From: Bacteroidota bacterium
GTDB taxonomy: Bacteria; Bacteroidota; Bacteroidia; UKL13-3
Reading direction: 5' to 3'
Assembly: GCA_947449515.1 (NCBI GenBank)
Contig: CANFSD010000090.1
Coordinates: forward strand, 1 to 6,805
DNA length: 6,805 bases
Below the pieces are notes generated by a model that saw only the letters and a program-made list of their open reading frames with translations, ran no database searches and was not told the origin of the DNA. Below, in pieces: positions 1-4,884 of this stretch. Positions within the stretch are counted from its first letter, which is position 1; each line of letters opens with the position of its first letter. A program made the position numbers and the translations under genes.

Positions 1-980
1 GCATGGTCGCCAAAAACAGACATGATTGCCTTTATTTCTTGCGGATCTCCCAACGGCGTAGAAGTACCATGTACATTCACATAGTCAATATCTTCGGGTT
101 TCATACCAGCATCTTCCAAGGCATACTTCATTACATTGGTAGCTCCCAAACCTTCAGGATGTGGGGCTGTCATGTGGTAAGCATCTGCCGAAAGGCCGCA
201 ACCCATAATTTCGCAGTAAATTTTTGCGCCACGCGCTTTGGCATGTTCGTATTCTTCTAGGATCAATGCACCAGCACCTTCTCCTAATACAAAGCCATCA
301 CGGTCGAGATCGAAAGGTCTTGAAGCAGTTGCAGGATCGTCGTTTCTTTCGCTCAAAGCTTTCATGGCATTGAAACCACCAATGGCGGCCTCATTAACAC
401 ATGCTTCCGAACCACCAGTTACAATCACATCTGCTTTGTTTAAACGGATATAATTAAAAGCGTCGGCAATAGCGTTTGAAGAAGATGCACAAGCGGCAAC
501 TGTTACAAAATTTGGTCCACGGTATCCATGACGGATAGAGACCATACCCGCAGAAATATCCCCAATCATCATGGGAATAAAGAATGGGCTAAATCTAGGC
601 GTACCATCACCTTTGGCGAATTCGCGCACCTCATGTAAAAACGTATGAAGTCCGCCAATACCTGTTCCCCAAATAACGCCTACGCGGTCTTTGTTTAAGG
701 TATCGTTGAAAGCTGCATCTTTAATCGCTTCATCAGTTGACACAATGGCAAACTGGGTGAAACGGTCCATGCGACGGGCTTCTTTTCTGTCAATAAATTG
801 GGTGGGGTCGAAATTCTTAACTTCGCAAGAAAATTTGGTTTTAAACTTGGATGTATCAAATTGGGTAGTGAGCGCGCAGCCACTAACCCCATTTGATAAT
901 CCATCCCAATAGTCTTGTAAGGTGTTTCCGATTGGCGTAATAGCACCTAGGCCTGTTACTACAACTCTGCGGGAAAGCAT
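1..980 (-). CDS. fabF: 3-oxoacyl-[acyl-carrier-protein] synthase II, 3' end missing
   Basis: This is the condensing enzyme of fatty-acid elongation in the cytoplasm: it joins malonyl-ACP to acyl-ACP with loss of CO2. The reading frame is open from the ATG at 980-978 to the left edge, giving 326 complete codons of a usual ~415. The N-terminus reads MLSRRVVVTGLGAITPIG, typical of KAS I/II. The nucleophile is C164 in VTVAACASSS, and the first catalytic histidine is H304 in VHGTSTPLGD. A glycine-rich segment (RDGFVLGEGAGAL) lies between them. The second catalytic His and the conserved Lys fall beyond the window, so an intact C-terminus cannot be confirmed. It starts 14 bases after the acpP stop, so the two are almost certainly one transcript. 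FabF rather than FabB is inferred from the motif style and the acpP neighbour. No odd residues are seen. Confidence 0.96.
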   Translation of the reverse strand, partial: MLSRRVVVTGLGAITPIGNTLQDYWDGLSNGVSGCALTTQFDTSKFKTKFSCEVKNFDPTQFIDRKEARRMDRFTQFAIVSTDEAIKDAAFNDTLNKDRVGVIWGTGIGGLHTFLHEVREFAKGDGTPRFSPFFIPMMIGDISAGMVSIRHGYRGPNFVTVAACASSSNAIADAFNYIRLNKADVIVTGGSEACVNEAAIGGFNAMKALSERNDDPATASRPFDLDRDGFVLGEGAGALILEEYEHAKARGAKIYCEIMGCGLSADAYHMTAPHPEGLGATNVMKYALEDAGMKPEDIDYVNVHGTSTPLGDPQEIKAIMSVFGDH

Positions 981-994
981 TAGTGATTAATAAA

Positions 995-1234
995 TTAACC
1001 TTTTACGTTTTGCTCGATGTAAGAAACAGCTTGTCCAACGGTTCCAATCTTTTCAGCTTGGTCGTCTGGAATAGCAATGTTGAATTCTTTTTCAAATTCC
1101 ATGATTAACTCAACGGTATCCAATGAATCGGCACCTAAGTCGTTCGTAAAACTTGCATCATCGTTGATTTCACTTTCCTCAACGCCAAGTTTGTCCATAA
1201 TGATGGTCTTAACTCTTCCTTTGATATCTGACAT
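995..1234 (-). CDS. acpP: acyl carrier protein
   Basis: This small acidic four-helix protein carries growing acyl chains on a 4'-phosphopantetheine arm for fatty-acid synthesis and other acyl transfers in the cytoplasm. The 79 residues are the normal family length. The attachment site is S37 in the universal DLGADSLDTVEL motif; the neighbouring D/E-rich helix (residues 36-50) is the usual docking face for FabF and other partners. The start is the ATG at 1234-1232, giving MSDIKGRVKTII. The stop at 997-995 lies 14 bases before fabF, the classic acpP-fabF pair. A candidate promoter lies just upstream (1257-1288, minus strand). The gene is divergent from the IPExxxVDY-pyk cluster. Nothing is missing. 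Confidence 0.98.
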   Translation of the reverse strand: MSDIKGRVKTIIMDKLGVEESEINDDASFTNDLGADSLDTVELIMEFEKEFNIAIPDDQAEKIGTVGQAVSYIEQNVKG

Positions 1235-1256
1235 TTTCTTAAGATTTAATAGGTTG

Positions 1257-1288
1257 CAAATAAACTACTTTTTGTAAATAAAAACCAA
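1257..1288 (-). promoter_or_regulatory. candidate promoter for acpP-fabF
   Basis: Read on the minus strand, TTG at 1288-1286 is followed by 21 bases and then TTTATTTG at 1264-1257. This matches the Bacteroidota pattern of a -33 TTG and a -7 TAnnTTTG, with one mismatch in the -7 element (second base T, not A). Initiation would fall roughly 15-20 bases before the acpP ATG. Position and orientation fit, but the region is AT-rich, so a chance match is possible. Confidence 0.35.
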
Positions 1289-1353
1289 GTTTTCCTGTAA
1301 TCGCTTCATTTATATGTTATTTTTTTGATTTTCGGTCCTTAAATATTCCTTTT

Positions 1354-1382
1354 TTGAGCAATTTTCAAGCAAAATACCTTAC
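1354..1382 (+). promoter_or_regulatory. weak candidate promoter for the IPExxxVDY-pyk cluster
   Basis: TTG at 1354-1356, 18 bases, then TACCTTAC at 1375-1382 resembles the Bacteroidota -33/-7 arrangement, with two mismatches in the -7 element. An alternative is the overlapping TACTTTG at 1380-1386, one base short of TAnnTTTG. Either would place initiation at or just after the putative start codon, implying a nearly leaderless message. The true promoter may instead lie further upstream in 1235-1350. Low certainty. Confidence 0.2.
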
Positions 1383-1385
1383 TTT

Positions 1386-1811
1386 GTGTGCTTGAAAAAA
1401 CTTCAATTAGAGGTAGAAGAGGATGTAGCATTCTTGCTATTTGGCTTTGTTTCAGGACATAAGGCTAGCAAACTCTGCTTTTTTCTGAACCAAGTAGCTT
1501 CTTTTGATTTTGAAAGGGTGGCCGATCTCAAGTTGCCCGACTTTAATCCCAAATCTGAGACAAGTTTTTCAAAATTTGCTTTTCACGACGAAGAAAATCA
1601 CCTAGATTTCTATTTAATAGCCAATAAAGAAATGGGTGTAATATTGTTTTCTGAACTCAAACAGTTTGATTACCTGTTAATTGTAAGAGGAGGTTTGGAA
1701 TTTTTTGATGGTTTAAACTTTGCCCGTGAAGGCATGAAAATAAATGGTGTTCAGCTGATTGCACCCATTGACGCAGAAAAAATAAAAACAAAAATCAGTT
1801 GGATTATATAA
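1386..1811 (+). CDS. IPExxxVDY-type family protein, function unknown
   Basis: This is a 141-residue soluble protein with no signal peptide or membrane segment. I assign it to the Bacteroidota IPExxxVDY family from its size, its position directly before pyk and opposite acpP-fabF, and a matching segment near residues 88-96, FSELKQFDY, followed by LLIVRGG. The name-giving motif is only partly kept: E, DY and the spacing fit, while I, P and V are F, S and F. There is no in-frame ATG between the upstream stop at 1326-1328 and one far inside the gene. I use the GTG at 1386; TTG at 1392 (giving MKKLQLEVEED) is equally plausible and would shorten the protein by two residues. The stop is 4 bases before pyk, indicating one transcript and probable translational coupling. 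No biochemical role is known to me. Confidence 0.75.
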   Translation: MCLKKLQLEVEEDVAFLLFGFVSGHKASKLCFFLNQVASFDFERVADLKLPDFNPKSETSFSKFAFHDEENHLDFYLIANKEMGVILFSELKQFDYLLIVRGGLEFFDGLNFAREGMKINGVQLIAPIDAEKIKTKISWII

Positions 1812-1815
1812 GATT

Positions 1816-3252
1816 ATGAGCGAATTACAATTTAACCGAACCAAAATTATTGCCACTATCGGTCCGGCAACCAGCAGTTACGAAAGTTTAAAAGCCATTG
1901 TGAAAGAAGGCGTGGATGTTTGTAGGCTTAACTTTTCCCATGGTGCCTATGAAGACCACCAAAAGGTAATTGATAATATTAATAAGCTAAACGACGAATT
2001 AGGTACCCATGTGGCCATGTTATTGGATTTGCAAGGCCCTAAATTGCGTGTTGGCGAAATGGAAAACGGCAAAATAGAACTCAAAACAGGTGCCTTTTTG
2101 GAAGTTACTACCGAAAAATGCATCGGTTCGGCCGAAAGAATATATGTAAATTTTGAAAACCTACCCAAAGACGTTAATAAAGGTGAGCGCATCTTATTAG
2201 ATGATGGTAAACTTGAATTACGTGTGGTAGAAACCAATAAAAAGAACCTTATTAAAACGGAAGTAATAGTTGGTGGCTTCCTTACCAACAAAAAAGGGTT
2301 TAATTTACCCAATACCAAAATGTCTATTCCTAGCATGACGCAAAAGGACCTAGACGATTTGAAATTTGGTTTGGAACAAAAAGTTGAATGGGTAGCATTG
2401 AGTTTTGTTAGAAATGCCGATGATGTTATTTTCATTAAAAACATTATTGAACTGAACGAATGGAAACCGCGTGTGGTTGCCAAAATTGAAAAGCCAGAAG
2501 CCATTGTAAATATTGATAGAATTATTCAAGTTGCAGATGGAATAATGGTGGCGCGTGGCGATTTGGGGGTAGAAATGCCCATGGAAGAAGTGCCAGTGCT
2601 TCAAAAAATGATTGTTAAAAAATGTATTGAAGCCTCTAAACCGGTAATTATTGCAACCCAAATGATGGAAAGCATGATTACCAGTCCGGTGCCAACACGC
2701 GCCGAAGTGAATGATGTGGCCAATGCAGTTATGGATGGCGCAGACGCTGTAATGTTAAGTGCCGAAACTTCTGTGGGTGCCTTTCCAGAATTGTGCGTGC
2801 GTGCCATGCAAAAGACAATTGCCCAGGTAGAACAAAAAACCAATGCACCTTATTTTAAAGGTAAACGTCCTGATGAAATTTCGCCAACATTTATTTCGGA
2901 TGAAATTTTATTTACAGCCGTTCGTATTTCTGATCACTTGAAAGCGAAAGCTGTTGTAGGAATGACCTTCTCTGGTTATTCTGCATACCGCTTATCTAGT
3001 TATAGACCCAAGGCAGCCATTTTTATTTTTACAACCAATCCACGTTTGCTCAAAACCATGAGCTTGGTTTGGGGTGTTAGGGGTTTCTTATACCGTGGTT
3101 TTGAAAGTACCGATCAATCAATCCAAGATATCAACGACCAATTGCAAGAGATGGGCTATTTAAAAACGGGCGATGTGGTAATTAATACGGCCAGTATGCC
3201 TATTACAGAGAGATCTAGAACCAATGCAATTAAGATTAGCGAAATAAAATAA
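1816..3252 (+). CDS. pyk: pyruvate kinase
   Basis: This enzyme catalyses the last step of glycolysis, phosphoenolpyruvate + ADP to pyruvate + ATP, in the cytoplasm. The 478 residues match the family (about 470-480), with no extra C-terminal PEP-utilising domain. Visible sites are RTKIIATIGPATSS at the N-terminus; R37 and N39 in CRLNFSHG (phosphoryl and nucleotide contacts); D71 opening the B domain in DLQGPKLRVG; the signature VVAKIEKPEAI with catalytic K223 and metal ligand E225; metal ligand D249 in ARGDLGVEMP; T281 in ATQMMES; and MDGADAVMLSAET. K76 sits where K+-dependent enzymes have Glu, which predicts K+-independent activity. The C-terminal effector loop reads TFSGYSAYRL (384-393), unlike the GGKSAR form of E. 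coli PykF, so the allosteric effector cannot be predicted. Start ATG 1816 lies 4 bases after the upstream stop. Confidence 0.98.
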   Translation: MSELQFNRTKIIATIGPATSSYESLKAIVKEGVDVCRLNFSHGAYEDHQKVIDNINKLNDELGTHVAMLLDLQGPKLRVGEMENGKIELKTGAFLEVTTEKCIGSAERIYVNFENLPKDVNKGERILLDDGKLELRVVETNKKNLIKTEVIVGGFLTNKKGFNLPNTKMSIPSMTQKDLDDLKFGLEQKVEWVALSFVRNADDVIFIKNIIELNEWKPRVVAKIEKPEAIVNIDRIIQVADGIMVARGDLGVEMPMEEVPVLQKMIVKKCIEASKPVIIATQMMESMITSPVPTRAEVNDVANAVMDGADAVMLSAETSVGAFPELCVRAMQKTIAQVEQKTNAPYFKGKRPDEISPTFISDEILFTAVRISDHLKAKAVVGMTFSGYSAYRLSSYRPKAAIFIFTTNPRLLKTMSLVWGVRGFLYRGFESTDQSIQDINDQLQEMGYLKTGDVVINTASMPITERSRTNAIKISEIK

Positions 3253-3277
3253 TTAATAAACCAACAATTCTTTCTGC

Positions 3278-3667
3278 ATGAAAAATAATTTCTTGTTTTT
3301 AAGTTTATTACTGAGCCTATTAGTTGCCTGCACCAAAACAGATACGGGCAATAGCAATAACAATGGAAATACCATTGTTACTATAGATAGCTCTGAGTTT
3401 AATGGAAGACTTTTTGTAGAAACATATGATTATACTTTAGGCACTAAAATTTCTGGTGCCGATGTATTTTTATATACCAATTATGAAGACATTAACCGTG
3501 GTATTTATTTGTTTTATCAAAAGGGAAATTCTTCTGGTGAAGCAGATTTTGGATACTTGTTGCAGGGTAATTATTATTTGGTTTCAAAAACCTTCTTTAA
3601 GGCAGATACAAGTTTGGTGCAAGTGCTTAGCAAGCGCACCATTCATAGAAATGTGTATTTACGATGA
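3278..3667 (+). CDS. small lipoprotein with one Ig-like/Cna-B-like domain
   Basis: This is a 129-residue hypothetical lipoprotein. The N-terminus is a classic type II signal peptide: MKNN, a Leu/Phe-rich stretch (5-16) and the lipobox LVAC with lipidated C18. A Ser/Asn/Gly-rich linker (about 19-32) follows. Residues 43-104 look like a single beta-sandwich of the Cna-B / carboxypeptidase-regulatory type: GRLFVETYDYTLGTKISGAD, then VFLY, a SSGEADFGYLLQGNYYLVS segment and a short basic tail. This fold assignment is by pattern only. The protein is expected at the cell envelope; whether inner membrane, outer membrane or surface is not decided, since no obvious acidic surface-export signal follows C18. 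It starts 25 bases after pyk, and its TGA overlaps the next ATG (ATGA at 3664-3667), so it is probably co-translated with the DUF2480 gene. No specific function can be given. Confidence 0.85.
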   Translation: MKNNFLFLSLLLSLLVACTKTDTGNSNNNGNTIVTIDSSEFNGRLFVETYDYTLGTKISGADVFLYTNYEDINRGIYLFYQKGNSSGEADFGYLLQGNYYLVSKTFFKADTSLVQVLSKRTIHRNVYLR

Positions 3668-4173
3668 ACGAAGCACCCATAGAAAATAAATTGGCCAATT
3701 CGGGTTTAATTACCCTCAATTTGGAAGATTATTTTGACAGCGCCGACAGGGTTTTATTTGACATTAAACCTTGGTTGTTTAGGGAGCTTATTTTAAAAGA
3801 AAAAGATTTTAAAGACTTTGTAAAGGCACATGATTGGGCCCAATACAATGGAAAAATTGTGAGTTTTTATTGCAGTGCAGACGCCATTGTTCCCGTTTGG
3901 GCTTATATGCTTTTAGGTGTTGCCGTGCAATCTTTTGCCAAGCGTTATTTTTTCGGTTCGAACCAAGAAACAGAAAGTATTTTGTTTCAAGAAGCATTGG
4001 CTAAAATAGATTTTACGGCCTACCAAGACCAACGCATTATTGTGAAAGGATGCGGCGAAATACCTATTCCTACAAGTGCTTACCTTGAAATTACTGCAAA
4101 ACTTTTGCCGTATGCAAAGAGCATTATGTATGGTGAGGCCTGCAGCAATGTGCCTATTTTTAAACGAAAATAA
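3664..4173 (+). CDS. DUF2480 family protein
   Basis: This 169-residue soluble protein, without signal peptide, matches the Bacteroidota DUF2480 family along its whole length. Recognisable blocks are ANSGLITLNLEDYFD (11-25), RVLFDIKPWLFRELILKEKDF (29-49), HDWAQYNGK (56-64), CSADAIVPVWAYML (70-83), FQEALAKIDF (108-117), IVKGCGEIPIPTSAYLEIT (126-144) and MYGEACSNVPIFKRK at the C-terminus. The function is unknown. C70, C130 and C160 each sit in one of the best-defined blocks, which could suggest a metal or redox site, but that is inference. The start is the ATG inside the 4-base overlap ATGA with the lipoprotein stop. It is the last gene of the apparent IPExxxVDY-pyk-lipoprotein-DUF2480 run. No hairpin terminator is evident in the AT-rich sequence after the stop. 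Confidence 0.88.
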   Translation: MNEAPIENKLANSGLITLNLEDYFDSADRVLFDIKPWLFRELILKEKDFKDFVKAHDWAQYNGKIVSFYCSADAIVPVWAYMLLGVAVQSFAKRYFFGSNQETESILFQEALAKIDFTAYQDQRIIVKGCGEIPIPTSAYLEITAKLLPYAKSIMYGEACSNVPIFKRK

Positions 4174-4211
4174 ATATGGGTATTTGTCATTTCTTAATGG
4201 CATAATTAAAT

Positions 4212-4219
4212 TACTTTTG
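4212..4219 (+). promoter_or_regulatory. -7 promoter element before the TrpF-like gene
   Basis: TACTTTTG is an exact match to the Bacteroidota -7 consensus TAnnTTTG. It lies 47 bases before the ATG at 4267, in the only sizeable gap of the plus-strand run. The nearest upstream TTTG (4183-4186) is 25 bases away, slightly longer than the usual 17-23, so the -33 element is uncertain. It suggests the TrpF-like gene is transcribed separately from the pyk cluster. Confidence 0.45.
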
Positions 4220-4249
4220 CCCCGCTCCATCAATTGCAGGTTGGGCAAA
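4216..4249. repeat. 7-bp inverted repeat overlapping the -7 element
   Basis: TTTGCCC at 4216-4222 and its exact reverse complement GGGCAAA at 4243-4249 are separated by 20 bases. The left arm overlaps the promoter -7 element at 4212-4219, and the right arm would be in the 5' leader. It could be an operator or an RNA stem, but arms this short arise by chance fairly often. Confidence 0.25.
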
Positions 4250-4266
4250 TTATTTATCCAATTTAT

Positions 4267-4878
4267 ATGGAAACAGCAGTAAAAATTAAACTCAGTCCTA
4301 TAACCAATTTGTCGGATGCGCGCTTTGCGGCAGCAGAGGGAATTGCCTATATGGGCTTTTGTTTCGACCCGAGTTCAGTAGATTTTTTATTGCCCATTAA
4401 AGCCAAGGAAATTATAGATTGGACTACTGGTTCATCAACAGTAGGAGAATTTGGCGAACAAGATTTGCAGGAAATTTCTGAGCTAAGTGAGCTGTTGCAA
4501 TTGGATGTGGTATTAATGAAAAATGCCATACCAGCAAAAGACCTTTCTCAAATAGGAAAACCCATTATTAAAAGCTTGGATATAGACAGCATGGATGCCG
4601 TTGAATTGGCCAATACCTTGTGTGCTTATGCGCCTTTTGCCGATGGCTTCCAATTGAATGGAACTGCTGCCATTGCAGATAGATCCGACGAATTAAAAGA
4701 GATCTGTTTGCAGTATAAAATTATTTGGAATTTGCCCTATAACCTTGCCAATGTTGCAGAGGTAATTACACAATTTAATCCATACGCCATTTGCTTATTG
4801 GCCGGTTCTGAAGAAAAAACCGGTATCAAAGAGTACGAAGAATTGTATGCACTTTTGGATGTAATTACAGGTAAATAA
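4267..4878 (+). CDS. TrpF-like (phosphoribosylanthranilate isomerase fold) protein, probably not an active isomerase
   Basis: This 203-residue protein aligns along its length with phosphoribosylanthranilate isomerase, the beta/alpha-barrel enzyme of tryptophan synthesis. KLSPITNLSDARFAAAEGI matches the KICGIT..EDA..A start, followed by MGFCFDPSS and TVGEFG. The end, NLANVAEVI..FNPYAICLLAGSE..TGIKEYEEL, matches NPENV..AI and SSGVE..PGVKD. The usual catalytic residues are changed: Cys to S10, the substrate-binding Arg after FxPxS to D39, and the catalytic Asp of the later strand to N131. No other trp gene is nearby. TrpF activity is therefore unlikely, and a divergent paralogue or pseudoenzyme is inferred. 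I chose the ATG at 4267 because translation from it begins just before the first barrel strand. An in-frame TTG at 4234 would add 11 residues unlike the family. The stop is 6 bases from the convergent neighbour. Confidence 0.75.
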   Translation: METAVKIKLSPITNLSDARFAAAEGIAYMGFCFDPSSVDFLLPIKAKEIIDWTTGSSTVGEFGEQDLQEISELSELLQLDVVLMKNAIPAKDLSQIGKPIIKSLDIDSMDAVELANTLCAYAPFADGFQLNGTAAIADRSDELKEICLQYKIIWNLPYNLANVAEVITQFNPYAICLLAGSEEKTGIKEYEELYALLDVITGK

Positions 4879-4884
4879 TTTTGC

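Larger units (their letters stand above)
1235..1385. other. divergent intergenic region between acpP and the IPExxxVDY-pyk cluster
   Basis: This AT-rich, T-run-rich 151-base gap contains the candidate promoters described separately, one toward each side. I found no RNA gene, riboswitch-like structure or strong inverted repeat. Since the genes on both sides point away, all transcription of lipid synthesis on one side and of pyk on the other probably begins here. Confidence 0.6.

Noticed and set aside
238..912. Plus-strand frames at 238-453 and 691-912
   Set aside because: They lie antisense to fabF, whose catalytic motifs are visible on the minus strand.
1947..2504. 185-codon open frame on the minus strand opposite pyk
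   Set aside because: It lies entirely within the clear pyruvate kinase gene, its translation resembles no family, and it is a codon-bias shadow.
4174..4211. Intrinsic terminator after the DUF2480 gene
   Set aside because: I could not find a GC-rich stem followed by a T-run; the stretch is simply AT-rich.
4234..4266. Upstream TTG start for the TrpF-like gene
   Set aside because: The extra 11 residues (MQVGQIIYPIY) do not belong to the barrel fold, and the ATG at 4267 fits the family start and the promoter spacing.
4267..4878. Functional trpF assignment
   Set aside because: The expected catalytic Cys and Asp and the substrate Arg are all substituted, and no tryptophan genes are adjacent.
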